DNA of 64,000 bases from Mesostigma viride (GCA_009746045.1 RPFO01000041.1:6075323-6139322); one strand, 5' to 3'; numbered from the stretch's first letter, positions 46,250-56,626 are shown. Notes: a model not told the origin generated them from the sequence alone. Numbers and translations: made by a program.

Positions 46250-48115
46250 ATGGTGGCGCCGGAGATTGTGGCACGCAGACGCGACATACCCGTGGCCGCC
46301 CCGGGGACCGCCTACGGCGCGGAGCCACGATCTCCCCGGGCCTGCCACCTATTTCATCTGGGACACACCACCAGTGATGACTTGTCACCTCTCTTGGAGG
46401 AGACGAGTGCCCACGAGGACGTGGACGCCCCCGGGGAGGGGGAGGGATCGCATACGCGCATGCCCCTTAGTCATGTGGTGCCGCCCCAGGGAATTTTTCA
46501 GCTTCAGCCGATCGGCCCGCCCACAGTCTTCTCCGAATTCATCAACCAGGCGAGCGCGGAGGCAGACCCGGCCGTGGACGCGTTCACAGTCACGTCGGAC
46601 CTGGAGACGTTGATCAGTCGTTTCACGGTCACAGAGGAAGCGGCGCTTGAAGCCATCCGAGCGCATCCCCAGCAGATGGGTGCCTACCCTTGCAAGTTCC
46701 AGGATGGACGCCTGTTCGTGAGTGTCCAGCCGGAGGAATGGCGGCTGTATGTCCCGGAGCTTTGTAGGGCCGCCTTGCTTCACGAGCTCCACGATTCTCT
46801 TCTAGGCGGACATCAAGGAAGCCACCGTCTCTTCCCTCGGGCCCGCAAACACTTCTACTGGCCAGGGATGAAGGAGTATATTGAGACATATGTGCGCCAG
46901 TGCCCCTCGTGCCAGATCATGAAGTCCAGGAACACGGGCTCTCAAGCCGTCCCCAAGACGTTACCTGATCCGATGGGTCCTTGGGATTCTATCATGATGG
47001 ACTTCATCGGCCCGTTCAAGAAGACGAAGAGCGGTAACAGCATGGTCTTGGTGTTCGTGGACCGCCTGACGCGCATGTGTCACTTGGCCCCGTGTCCGGC
47101 CGACCTCACAGCGGAGGAGTGCGCCAAGATATACCTGACGCACGTGTTTCGGTTTCACGGGCTCAGCCGACAGTTCATCTCCGACCGCGACAAGCTCTTC
47201 ACGGCCAAATTCTGGCAGGAGTTCTTCGAACGGCTGGGCACCAAGGTGTCGCTGGGCACGGCCTACCACAGCTCGTCGTCACATCTGGTGGAGAGGTTGA
47301 ACCGCACAGTGCAAGAGACCATGCGACACTACACCGACGCGGTGGGTAGCAATTGGGAGGAACTTCTGGGCTTGGTGGAGTTCTCCCTGAACAATGCCCC
47401 CCAGGCCGCCCATGGATTTACCCCCTTTTTCCTCAACTCTGGCCGGCACCCTCTCACGCCGTCCGACTTGCTTGTGAGCCCCGGACTGGGAGAGGATCAG
47501 GTCAAGCTGGACACACGCCAGGGAGTTGATCGCTTGCTGCAGCGGATGCACCAGGCTCATAACAGTGCAGTCCAGGGCTACCGCGCAGCGACAGAGCGGT
47601 ATCTGGAAAGGACAGCCGGCAAGCGGGATAACCGGGCGCCGTCCATTGAGGTGGGCGATTGGGTCCTGGTGGAGGGCCCACAGATCGGACGATTCTCACA
47701 CAAGGTGGAGAAGGAGCTGAAGACTAAGCTTCGCCCCATGTTCCTGGGCCCCTACAAGGTCCTCACCAAGTTCGACGATGTCATGTTCCAGGTGGACGTC
47801 CCAGTGTCATGGAACCTCACGTCCAACCGTTTCCATCGTGACCAGCTCAAGTTGTACCACCAGAACACCATCCAGGGTCGGGTCAATCCCCCGGCCCCGT
47901 TGGAGTTCAATCCGGACACGGGGGAACAGGAGGATGAGGTGGCAGCGATCGTGGGACACCGGGATGTCAAACGGGGTCGGGGGACTCAGGGACAGTACCG
48001 GGTGCGATGGCGATTCGCGCAGCATGAGTCTGAGGACTCCTGGCGCACTTCTACTGAGTTAGCTGGGTGCGCCCGCTTACTGGAAGCGTACAAGAAGACG
48101 CACCAGTTGCATTAA
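46250..48115 (+). CDS. Gypsy-2 integrase with chromodomain, 621 aa (5'-truncated polyprotein)
   Basis: The N-terminal about 170 residues are the end of RNase H/linker. Then comes the HHCC zinc finger (ELHDSLLGGHQGSH...CPSC), the integrase core with MMDFIGPF, ISDRDKLF and HLVERLNRTV (D, D, E), a GPY/F region (LRPMFLGPYKVL), and a C-terminal chromodomain-like segment EVAAIVGHRDVKRG...YRVRW at about 47935-48100. This domain order defines chromoviruses. The ATG at 46250 is simply the first in a frame truncated on its left. Confidence 0.85.
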   Translation: MVAPEIVARRRDIPVAAPGTAYGAEPRSPRACHLFHLGHTTSDDLSPLLEETSAHEDVDAPGEGEGSHTRMPLSHVVPPQGIFQLQPIGPPTVFSEFINQASAEADPAVDAFTVTSDLETLISRFTVTEEAALEAIRAHPQQMGAYPCKFQDGRLFVSVQPEEWRLYVPELCRAALLHELHDSLLGGHQGSHRLFPRARKHFYWPGMKEYIETYVRQCPSCQIMKSRNTGSQAVPKTLPDPMGPWDSIMMDFIGPFKKTKSGNSMVLVFVDRLTRMCHLAPCPADLTAEECAKIYLTHVFRFHGLSRQFISDRDKLFTAKFWQEFFERLGTKVSLGTAYHSSSSHLVERLNRTVQETMRHYTDAVGSNWEELLGLVEFSLNNAPQAAHGFTPFFLNSGRHPLTPSDLLVSPGLGEDQVKLDTRQGVDRLLQRMHQAHNSAVQGYRAATERYLERTAGKRDNRAPSIEVGDWVLVEGPQIGRFSHKVEKELKTKLRPMFLGPYKVLTKFDDVMFQVDVPVSWNLTSNRFHRDQLKLYHQNTIQGRVNPPAPLEFNPDTGEQEDEVAAIVGHRDVKRGRGTQGQYRVRWRFAQHESEDSWRTSTELAGCARLLEAYKKTHQLH

Positions 48116-48143
48116 CCGACCACATACGGTACAGCGGTGTAGG

Positions 48144-50699
48144 GTGAGAGTGGTGTGTGAGCCGGGTACTAGGTACACGCCGACTAATGCCTTAGCCTCT
48201 TGTGTGGGGGCCGTGCAGGGGGACGCCGCGGAGGCGCTTCCCAGAGGCCAGACTTCCATCAGCGCCGCGGAGGCTGCAGAGGCAGGAATCCGGGAAGCAG
48301 ACGGGGAGTCGAGTGAGGAAGATCTGGTGGACATGGATACAACAGATTACCCTGAGGTCCATCAACCAGAGCAGGGTGCGAGGACGCAGACCGCTCGCGG
48401 AGAGCCTGCAGTCCGAAGGGGTGCTTTAGGGGCCGGAGGCTCGGGAGGTGGTGGCCGGCACGAGACGTCGTCCAGACCCGGAGCTCCGGACGCGCGCACG
48501 ATGCAGTTAGTAAAGGAGCTGAATGAGGAGACGTTTAACCCCCGAATGTTCTTGCGCAACTATGGCCGGGAGGGTGACTTGGTGGAGCGACGTCGTCGGC
48601 GCCGTAACCAGATGCCGTCGGAACTCCGCGCTGATTCCATCCTGGCGCGGGCCAGCCCAGCTAAGCTGGAGGATTTTCGACGGTTCGTGCGAAGAAATGT
48701 GGGGTTCAAGATTGAGACCCGCACCGCCGAGAGCGACGGCGTGGTGGTCGGTACAGACTGGGAAACCCATGAGCGGGAGTGCCATTGTCACGCGTGCATG
48801 AACACGCTGGATGCGGGCCTGGCATTTCCACGGCTGTTGCTTCTCCTAATTCCACCCGAGGTGCGGAAACAGCTGGAGCACTACTTTCCTCGATACCTTC
48901 CGTTGGAGGGGGCGTTGCGGGGCGAGAAGTGTATGCGCGCGGGGCAGTATTCGTTACGGCAGGCCTTGGATCGCATTGTGACTATGGATGACGAAGACCA
49001 GGATGATGGGAGTGAGGGTGACGACTCCGATTCTGATGACTACCCTCCACGCCCTCTCCCTCATTCTCCTCCGAGGGATCCACCTCCTCGGGGCTCCTTT
49101 GAGGGCGGCACAGGACACCGTCCTGTGACGCGTTTTGAGGCGCCACCGCCGGCGACGGGCTGGGGGCGACCACCTGGGCGCGAGTCTCGCCCGCGGTCCA
49201 CGGGATGGGGCGGGGGCAGTCAACCAGCTTCTCGGCGTGCTCCGGAGCGACCTGCACGTCGTCGCTCGCCATCACCGCCCTCGCGCTCGCGTTCCCGTTC
49301 GGACTCGGGAACGGAGGTACGAACTGCTCGCCAAGCGTCACCACCACCTCGTCGCCCGGCTGATCGTCACTGGGCGCGCACGTGGGGGTCAGCGCTGGAG
49401 TTGGAGCGAGAGTCTCGGCGACCGCGGCCGGATACGACGGGAGCTGCTCCGGCTAGGACAGAACAGCCGGCCGGGGGCGAGCCCCCGGTTGTGGCCCCCT
49501 CAGGTCCTCCGACGGATGCGAGCCAAGAGGAGCCTACCTTCCTTGTCTCCTTGGAGCCACCGGAGCCTACCTTCCTAGTCTCCCTGGAACCACGTCCCCG
49601 GCCTGCACCAGCAGCCGGTTCATCAATGTCACGTCCTGCGGAGGGACACATCAGGCCCACTTCGTCGGGTCGACCCTCGCACCGTTCCGCGGAGGAACCG
49701 TGCCTACACACCATGGCAGAAACGCGACCTCGGGTCGCGGAGGGCCCCAGCGGAACGGGCATTCTGGTACCAGCGGAGCCCGTGATGCGTTTGGAAGAGC
49801 TCGTGGCGGCGGTACAATCAGGACAGGACCTGATACAGCGTTTGTTGGTCCAGCACGGTCGTCAAGGCGATCATTCTGCCGCCACCTCAGTGGGCTATGA
49901 TGCGGCTTCCAGAGCTCCTGGGTCATCTCTCGAGGAGTGGTCATTGGGGGACTTCATACGGCCGGCACTGGGCAGAGCGGTGAGGTATGGGGGGCCAGGA
50001 CCTCGCACGGAGAAGCTGTGTGTGACCTTCGAGGGACCTCCGTCTTTCCAGGTTCCCCCTGGTATGCACCTGCCCGCTCCGCTGGTGTTTCAAGCGGGTC
50101 CCTGGTTCGCTGTGGATCGCGGGGCTTACTGGGAACAGGTAGAGATCACCTTTCTCCCCCAGGTTCCCCTGCCCCTGCCGCAACCCGATGACCCTCGTTT
50201 TCCCCTTGCGGTGGGGCATACTGTGCGGTTCGGGTCCGAAGACTGGTGGGATTGGCGATATCAGGTCGATGGGGTGGGGCACGTGGTGACGCCTCCCAAG
50301 GTGGCTCCAGCGGAGGGACGTGCCTTTCTTAATCTGGTGGCGCCCGATATTGCAGGGGCACGGACGGCGTCGATCAACGATGATCACGTGCGTACGGAGG
50401 TTTTTATGATGGGGGTGCACTTTGTTCGCGAGCACCGTTGTGGGGTGGTGGATCGGTCGGCGCTGACACTTCTATTCACCCATCCCCAGTACCTCGCTGG
50501 GTTCCTGTCCATGTGGCCCAGGGGTTCGTGGGTGGAGCTGTCCAGGATGGGCCGGCAGAAGGTGTCCCCCTACCAAGTGGCCTTTGAGTGTGACCTGTGT
50601 TCGCACCCCGGGATGATGACTTCGCAAATGACCCACGCGGGGCGTAGGGCTCTCACTGAAGCCCTGTCGCAGCGACGTGCCACTAGCGGCGGACGCTAG
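48144..50699 (+). CDS. Extra 3' ORF of Gypsy-2, up to 851 codons, unknown
   Basis: A long stop-free frame between integrase and the 3' LTR, in a different frame from pol and 28 bp after its stop. The first ATG is at 48333. It has an acidic Ser/Glu start, a conserved-looking helical region around ELNEETFNPRMFLRNYG, an acidic stretch (DDSDSDDYPP), an SR-rich part (RRRSPSPPSRSRSRSDS), Pro-rich repeats with TFLVSLEP twice, and a folded-looking C-terminal third. No transmembrane segment is visible, so it is not an obvious envelope gene. The Arg/Ser section suggests RNA binding. Alternatively it could be the start (gag) of another element. Confidence 0.6.
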   Translation: MRVVCEPGTRYTPTNALASCVGAVQGDAAEALPRGQTSISAAEAAEAGIREADGESSEEDLVDMDTTDYPEVHQPEQGARTQTARGEPAVRRGALGAGGSGGGGRHETSSRPGAPDARTMQLVKELNEETFNPRMFLRNYGREGDLVERRRRRRNQMPSELRADSILARASPAKLEDFRRFVRRNVGFKIETRTAESDGVVVGTDWETHERECHCHACMNTLDAGLAFPRLLLLLIPPEVRKQLEHYFPRYLPLEGALRGEKCMRAGQYSLRQALDRIVTMDDEDQDDGSEGDDSDSDDYPPRPLPHSPPRDPPPRGSFEGGTGHRPVTRFEAPPPATGWGRPPGRESRPRSTGWGGGSQPASRRAPERPARRRSPSPPSRSRSRSDSGTEVRTARQASPPPRRPADRHWARTWGSALELERESRRPRPDTTGAAPARTEQPAGGEPPVVAPSGPPTDASQEEPTFLVSLEPPEPTFLVSLEPRPRPAPAAGSSMSRPAEGHIRPTSSGRPSHRSAEEPCLHTMAETRPRVAEGPSGTGILVPAEPVMRLEELVAAVQSGQDLIQRLLVQHGRQGDHSAATSVGYDAASRAPGSSLEEWSLGDFIRPALGRAVRYGGPGPRTEKLCVTFEGPPSFQVPPGMHLPAPLVFQAGPWFAVDRGAYWEQVEITFLPQVPLPLPQPDDPRFPLAVGHTVRFGSEDWWDWRYQVDGVGHVVTPPKVAPAEGRAFLNLVAPDIAGARTASINDDHVRTEVFMMGVHFVREHRCGVVDRSALTLLFTHPQYLAGFLSMWPRGSWVELSRMGRQKVSPYQVAFECDLCSHPGMMTSQMTHAGRRALTEALSQRRATSGGR

Positions 50700-50919
50700 A
50701 GTGGTTAGGAAAGTTTTTGTGATGGATAGCGGATTGATCCAGTCACCATCAGAGACTTACTACTACGTCAGGGTTGGTCCTGTGTATCAACTTCTAGAGG
50801 AACTGGCATTACTGACCTGCGGGTGAACCGAGGTTGGGACATAGTACTCTTATAGTAGCGTTGTTTTCTCAATCTAACTTGTACGGTAGGGACTACCGAC
50901 CCCCGTGGGGGGGGAGGAG
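50700..50919 (+). other. Gypsy-2 3' UTR with polypurine tract
   Basis: Noncoding; ends GTGGGGGGGGAGGAG immediately before the LTR, a good polypurine tract. Confidence 0.75.
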
Positions 50920-51503
50920 TGTTACGTCCCAGCCCTTTTGGTCGGACGTAACAATGGAATAAATTACTAAGGCTGTTTGGTCTATTGTATTTGGGTTTTA
51001 TGGACCTTGGCCATTGTGTGAATTGGACTAGTTATTTTGGTCCTAGGTTGTCCTTTTAGGGGCCGGTGCCGTGGCGCCGCGCCAGTTCTGGGACCGTCCG
51101 TAGTTCTAGGCGTGGATCCTATAGTTGAGGGTCGATGTCGGCCCGGATCCTACGTGGAATGAGTGACTTGGATTGTTCTAGGGAAATTGGCGTGTATCTG
51201 CGCCGCAATCAACCTAGGTTAAATTGGTCCGAGGACGAGAGTCTCGTCCTCTTGGTTTAATGAATGATAAGTGCGAATACGCCTACACATTGAGCCCGGG
51301 GCAATTATCCATTTGTAATTGGTATTGCTAGCCAATATAAGTGTGTACAATTAGCTTGGCATTAAGCCGTGATGCCAGATATCTCACGACTCACGTCGTG
51401 AAGCGCAACTTACATTAGGCCATCTTGGATTATTCCTAATTCCGGCAAGGAGGGTCTTTCGCTACGTAGCTCAGGCCAGGGGTGTCTGGGCTGGGACGTA
51501 ACA
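50920..51503 (+). repeat. Gypsy-2 3' LTR
   Basis: 584 bp starting TGTTACGTCCCAGCCC and ending in its inverted complement GGGCTGGGACGTAACA. It abuts the Copia-1 5' LTR exactly at the position where that LTR lacks its first 16 bases. Confidence 0.85.
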
Positions 51504-51920
51504 CCCACCTGCCCACACTATATTCCAGCCTGACTTTATTCTTCTTTGTTTTACTTCACAAGGGCTGAGAATTTGATAGATTTGATAAGTTAGATGAATT
51601 GCTCTCAATGAGCTGATCAATGTTCATGTGCCATAGTCCTATATTTGGCCATAGATCTCTTGTACCTGAGTTGGTCTAGTAGCATCACTTCCATGCTTGA
51701 CAAGTGGTGTACTTCTTTGGTAGACAAGTGTCCATTCCATGAGCTGACATGTGTTGGAAGCTCATAGTGACAAGTGTTGCATTCCATTGACTGACAAGTG
51801 GATAGACTCATTGGATTACACTTGTCATTCCAAGTAGAAACCATGTGTCACTTTATTAAGCATTAGATGTGGCACATTGTTCAGAGGACATTTGGCAATC
51901 AACTGTCATGCCAGCTCATT

Positions 51921-51985
51921 AGAACCTTTCTAGAATGACCTTGGAATGTTCTAGGAATATGCCAGGAATATTCCTGGAATATACT
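51921..51985 (+). promoter_or_regulatory. Heat-shock-element-like array in Copia-1 LTR
   Basis: TTCTAGAA (51928-51935), GAATGTTC (51944-51951) and GAATATTC (51966-51973), all matching the GAAnnTTC/TTCnnGAA modules bound by heat shock factors, with further GAA units around them. The same array is in the 3' LTR near 57095-57140. The heat-responsive copia element ONSEN of plants uses comparable LTR elements; stress induction here is inferred. Confidence 0.55.
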
Positions 51986-52030
51986 GAGAATATGCTGGGA
52001 ATATGCTTAGATGTTTCTACAAGCTTCTAT

Positions 52031-52055
52031 GATGACATCAGCATCTGATGTCATC
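52031..52055 (+). promoter_or_regulatory. Palindrome with TGACATCA half-sites
   Basis: Arms GATGACATCAG and CTGATGTCATC with a 3-bp spacer, 18 bp upstream of the TATA box. TGACATCA resembles bZIP/CRE sites. Confidence 0.45.
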
Positions 52056-52265
52056 CTTCCTAGCTAGAAAGGTATAAAAAGAAACTGGCTCCTAAGGCCA
52101 GGTACCTCTTTTCCTAACCTCTCAGCCTAAGAAATAAAACTCTTTTTCTGGTCTCTCTTCCATTGTCTTCAAGCTCAGTCTTTCATCACCTGCAAGGTGC
52201 AAGGGTAACAAGGCCAAGCACAAGGCATTGTGTAAAACCCATTAGTTTCCTCTACCTTTCCAACA

Positions 52266-52277
52266 TGGTATCGGAGG
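52266..52277 (+). promoter_or_regulatory. Copia-1 primer binding site
   Basis: TGGTATCGGAGG directly follows the LTR CA; one change from the usual initiator-Met TGGTATCAGAG site of plant copia elements. Confidence 0.8.
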
Positions 52278-52284
52278 AATCTTC

Positions 52285-53990
52285 ATGAGCTCCAAGAAGA
52301 CCACCAAGAAACCCAGCCCAGCTACAAGCTCCATGGCAAGCGACGTCGACTACACTCCTATGCTGAATGTGTGCTCCAAGATGGTGCTGAAATTCGATGG
52401 CACAAGCCTACGTGGCTGGGAGGAGACCAAGACATCTCTTGAGGGTTTCTGTTCCTTCTATGAGGTTAAGGACGTCCTGCTGGGCACCAGGCAGGACCGC
52501 AAGGCTGACCAAGCTGTTGGCCTTGTCATCTCAGCTGCACTTGTGGGAGAAGCGAGGCGCATCCTATCGCTCGTGCCAGACCAATCTGGCAGCAAGCTCT
52601 ACAAGACGCTGAGGGAGGTCTACGAGCAACAAAAGCTCACCAAGAGTCACCGCATGGACCTCAGGATTCAGCTTCACCGGCTGCAAATGAAGCCTGGGGA
52701 GACCATGGGGCAGTATATCCTACGTGGATTGCTGCTGCTGGCGGACTACCGTGCGGTGGGAGGCGTCATGAGCGACCAAGATTTTGCGGCTATCCTCAAG
52801 AGCGGCCTGCCTGACCGATATCGCCCTGCCCTGATTTCAGCGCACTTCAAAGAGGAGGACAGCTTGGAGGAGGTCAAGGCTGCGCTGCTGGAGGCGGAGG
52901 ACATGCTGCTGGGAGGACGGCCTTCTCAAGCTACCAAGGAGGAGCCAGCCCAAGGTCAAGCTTTCCACACTGCCAACAAGGGTGGTGAGAGGAAGCACTG
53001 CGCCTACTGCAACAGGAGTGGGCATGCGGAGACCCAGTGCTGGCAAAAGAACTCCCAGCTCAAGCCACGAAGCAAGAACCAAGGACGGCGGGGCAACCAG
53101 CGCAGGAGGGGCAACCAAGCGACCAAGAAGGAGACCTCACCTGGCGGAAGCGTGGCCAACAACACCCAGGAGGCCGCGGAGCTGCCGGAGGGCTTCGTCT
53201 TCACCACCATCGCCGAGTCGGCGCCGTCGCAGGAGGCTGCTGCACTCACGCAGTATAGCCCCAAGCCCCCTGCCTGGGTTCTGGACTCCGCTGCAAGCAG
53301 CCACATGTCCCCATGCCGCACTGACTTTGTGTCCCTCACCCCCACCACTAGGAACATCGTCGGATCAGGAGGACGTCTTCGCGCGACGGGAGTGGGCACG
53401 ATTCGGCTCAAACTGCCCAACCAGCATGTGCACCTGAATGGTGCGCTCTTCGTGCCCGGCTTGAGCGCCCGACTGCTATCAGCTGGGCAGCTCGCCAAGG
53501 ACGGCCACAAAGTCGACCTCACCGAGCAGACAGTGGTGCTGGACAACGAGACGCACAAGATTGCGCTGCAGAACAACATCTACGTGTTACCTGCGGAGCG
53601 CGACGAGGCGGCAATGGCTGCCACGGCCATCGAGCGGCCGGCGAGCCTGCTCTGGCACTGGCGTCTTGGGCATGCTGGCGAAGATCGGATCAAGAGGCTG
53701 GCCGCCATTCCGGAGTCTAACCTTTTTTCGAGGCGCCTGTCATCGCCTGGCTGCCCATCCTGCCCTGCTGGCTTCATCAAGAGGCGCTCATTTTCGCCTG
53801 GACAGCTCCGATCGACTGTTCCCCGAGCCAAGCTTCACAGCGACATTCTCGGGCCGATGCAGCCAGCAATTGGAGGCGCCCGCTACATGCTCGGCTTCAC
53901 CGACGATGCTACCCGCTGGCGATGGTGCTTTCCGCTTCGACACAAGGACGAGGCTGTTGACGCCTACAACAGCTGCTCGCGCGCAAATTC
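52285..53990 (+). CDS. gag-pol: Copia-1 gag-protease-integrase (first frame)
   Basis: MSSKKTTKKPSP start; a UBN2-type capsid (MVLKFDGTSLRGWEETK to about residue 210), the CCHC knuckle CAYCNRSGHAETQC, protease WVLDSAASSHMS (DSAA for the usual DSGA), a GAG-pre-integrase zinc region (LLWHWRLGHAGEDR, CPSCPAG), and the integrase start HSDILGPM with the first Asp. The frame leaves the protein at about 53990, where a one-base shift joins the next frame; the out-of-frame extension stops at 54075. Confidence 0.85.
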
Positions 53991-56626
53991 GCCCCTTCTA
54001 CAACGGTTCGATTCTTCTCCGGACCGACAACGACGCAGTCTTCACTGGGCAGGCGTGGCGGGCCGTCTGCGCTGAACACCGAGTGCACCAGGAGTTCTCC
54101 AGCCCCTACACTCCTGAGCAGAACGGAGTGGCGGAGCGGCTGTGGGGTCTGGCCATGGGCATGACACTGGCAATGCTCACGCATGCCGGTTTGCCCAAAG
54201 GATTCTGGGCACTAGCCTTCAATTGCGCGGTTTATATACTTAACCGCCTGCCGTCTAGCTCGAATCCTGGAGGTGCCACGCCACACTTCCTGCTCACCGG
54301 TCGCAATGCGGATCTCTCGAATCTTCGAATTTTCGGCTGCCCTGCCTTCTATCGGGTGGAGGGCCCACGTGGCAAGCTGGAGGCCAAGGCTCTGCCTGGA
54401 ATCTTCGTCGGCTATGATCTGGAATCGCCGGCGTACCTCATTTACCGTCCAGAATCCAAGGATGTCATTCGCCGCCTGCATGTCACCTTCAATGAGGCCT
54501 GGCGCAATGGGGCCATGCCAACTCCTGCGCCGCTTCTGGAAAGTTCTGCCGCACTGGAGGAAACTTCACCAACTGATCTTCCGGCTGTAGCAGAAGTTCA
54601 GCCAAATTCTCTGGCCGAACCTAGCGGACCGGTCACCCGGTCTCAGGCGAGGTTTCTGGACGCCACCAGAAGGGATATTCCTGAGGAGCTTCGCCACGAG
54701 GGAGCGGACGCACCAAGTCCTGATGCAGTCAACGTCCCAAGTCCTAGACCAGTTCCGGAGGCGCTCGACGGTGCTCCAAACTTTTCACAGCCCGTCCTAA
54801 CTACTGACGACGTCTCCCCAAGTGACGCACGGGAGCTGTCTGCTGGTCCACCGGTCACTGCCACTTCAAGTGCTGCTCGACTGCAAAGTACAATCTCTGC
54901 GCTGCGACGTAACCCAGCTGGTAATGTCGCCATGGCAACTGCTGATGAGCTGATGTTTTGCGGTAGCACCCGTGAACCCCTCGCGATGGAGATTACTACC
55001 TATGCTCCCCCTGTCACGGTGTCGCCTAAATGGGCTCGTTTTTTTCCGCATTACCAGTCAGTTCGTGATCTTTTTGACACAGTGCATTTTACTGGCAGTG
55101 ACGTTTCCCTTCCCGTCTCCTTTACTGAGGCTAACAACAGTCCAGAGTGGCGGGCTGCGATGTTGAGCGAAATTAATAGCATTCGTGATCATGCAGTATA
55201 CTCGCTTGTGAGCCCGCGTACTTTGCCCGCCGGTGCCAAGGTCCTCCCTTCCCGGTGGGTATTTGCTGTCAAGTCCGACGGCCGTCACAAGGCCAGGTTT
55301 GTCGTGAAAGGTTTTGCCCAACGTGAAGGTATCGACTTTAATGAAGTCTTTTCCCCCACTGTTCGTGCGTCCACCGTGCGACTTGCTCTTGCTTTAGCTG
55401 TCACGTCTGGCTTTACTGTCAAGCAGCTCGATGTCCGAACCGCTTTTCTCTATGCTCCCCTACAGGAGGATGTCTTTGTGCGTCCCCCTACTGGCTTTGA
55501 AGAGCGGGATGCCAATGGCGATGTGCTTGTGTGGAAGCTGCACCGCAGCTTGTATGGCATCAAGCAAGCGCCACGCAATTGGCATAAAACGTTCCGTGCA
55601 CACCTTCTTTCTGACGGCGCCATCCAAAGCCAAATTGATGCGTGCCTGTATTACTACCCTTCGTCTCGTGGTTTCGTGTTCGTGCACGTCGATGACATTC
55701 TTGCTGCTCATCCTTCCCCTTCCTGGCTGGCATCCTGGTCTCGCCGTTTGGCTAATACTTTTCAAATCACTGAGTCGGACAATCCCTCTCTTTTCCTCGG
55801 TGTTTCCCTTACTATCGACCCTGCGTCTCGTTCCCTTACCATGCACCAACGGCCCTACATTGAAGCTATTGCTGCCCGTTTTGGGCTTTCTACCCCTCAC
55901 CCTGTGCACACCCCTATAGTGCCTGGTAGTCCCCGTCGCGAGGGGGGAATGTGTGATGCCCCAAACCATCAACTCTTTCAGCAGATTGTTGGTGCTCTCA
56001 TGTACGCCGCGACATGGACGCGCCCAGACATTGCTTTTGCTGTCAACCAGCTGGCCCAATGCATGCAGGCACCCACGGAGGGCGACTTGGAGCTGGCCAA
56101 GCGAGTGGTGCGCTACCTTGTCCACACCAAGGACTTGGGACTGCGCTATGGTGGCCAAGGGGGGCTGGAGGGGTGGACGGATGCCGATTGGGGGAACTGC
56201 CCTGAGACACGCAGATCTGTCTCTGGCAATGTAGTGATGTTCAGGGGGGCCGCAGTCGAGTGGTGCAGCCGCAAGCAGCACGTTACCGCCCTGTCTTCCT
56301 GCGAGGCGGAGTACATTGCTGCTAGCAGCGTAACCCAGCTAGTGCTTCCACTGAGGCACATGTTGGGGGAGCTGGGGCATCCAGTTCAGGGGCCCACGCC
56401 TGTCTTCTGCGACAACACAGGCGCCGTGGCACTCGCTCGTGACCCTGTTCATCCCAAGCGCACGAAGCACATTGACGTGCGTTTCCATTTCATCCGGGAG
56501 AAGGTGGAGGGGGGACTCATCGCCATGAAGCATTGTCCTGGGGAGGACATGCTTGCTGATCTTCTGACGAAGGCACTTTCACGTGCCAGGTTCACTGCCC
56601 TGCGTGGCAAACTCATGTCAACTTAG
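53990..56626 (+). CDS. pol: Copia-1 integrase end, reverse transcriptase, RNase H (second frame)
   Basis: Continues the integrase with RTDNDAVF (second Asp) and QNGVAERLWG (catalytic Glu). Reverse transcriptase follows with DVRTAFLYAPLQED, SLYGIKQAPRNWH and FVHVDDILA (HVDD-type box), then RNase H with WTDADWGNC, SSCEAEYIA, DNTGAVALA and KHIDVRFHFIRE. The stop is at 56624-56626, followed by GGCTAAGGGGGG, the polypurine tract, and the 3' LTR. This is a conventional copia polymerase and serves as an internal contrast to the HGDD group. Confidence 0.9.
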   Translation, partial: RPFYNGSILLRTDNDAVFTGQAWRAVCAEHRVHQEFSSPYTPEQNGVAERLWGLAMGMTLAMLTHAGLPKGFWALAFNCAVYILNRLPSSSNPGGATPHFLLTGRNADLSNLRIFGCPAFYRVEGPRGKLEAKALPGIFVGYDLESPAYLIYRPESKDVIRRLHVTFNEAWRNGAMPTPAPLLESSAALEETSPTDLPAVAEVQPNSLAEPSGPVTRSQARFLDATRRDIPEELRHEGADAPSPDAVNVPSPRPVPEALDGAPNFSQPVLTTDDVSPSDARELSAGPPVTATSSAARLQSTISALRRNPAGNVAMATADELMFCGSTREPLAMEITTYAPPVTVSPKWARFFPHYQSVRDLFDTVHFTGSDVSLPVSFTEANNSPEWRAAMLSEINSIRDHAVYSLVSPRTLPAGAKVLPSRWVFAVKSDGRHKARFVVKGFAQREGIDFNEVFSPTVRASTVRLALALAVTSGFTVKQLDVRTAFLYAPLQEDVFVRPPTGFEERDANGDVLVWKLHRSLYGIKQAPRNWHKTFRAHLLSDGAIQSQIDACLYYYPSSRGFVFVHVDDILAAHPSPSWLASWSRRLANTFQITESDNPSLFLGVSLTIDPASRSLTMHQRPYIEAIAARFGLSTPHPVHTPIVPGSPRREGGMCDAPNHQLFQQIVGALMYAATWTRPDIAFAVNQLAQCMQAPTEGDLELAKRVVRYLVHTKDLGLRYGGQGGLEGWTDADWGNCPETRRSVSGNVVMFRGAAVEWCSRKQHVTALSSCEAEYIAASSVTQLVLPLRHMLGELGHPVQGPTPVFCDNTGAVALARDPVHPKRTKHIDVRFHFIREKVEGGLIAMKHCPGEDMLADLLTKALSRARFTALRGKLMST

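Larger units (their letters stand above)
46231..51503 (+). mobile_element. Gypsy-2, 3' half of a chromovirus-like element
   Basis: Integrase with chromodomain, an extra 851-codon ORF, polypurine tract and a 3' LTR with TG...CA ends. The 5' half (gag, protease, reverse transcriptase, 5' LTR) is missing; the left edge abuts Gypsy-1. Confidence 0.75.
51504..52265 (+). repeat. Copia-1 5' LTR, first 16 bp missing
   Basis: Identical in translated short frames to the 3' LTR. Its promoter has TATAAAA at 52073-52079, preceded by a bZIP-like palindrome (52031-52055) and an array of heat-shock-element-like units. AAATAAAAC near 52133 is a probable poly(A) signal. Confidence 0.85.

Noticed and set aside
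51617-51844. 75-codon minus-strand frame in the Copia-1 LTR, present twice
   Set aside because: Duplicate only because both LTRs carry it; no motif and it overlaps the promoter region.
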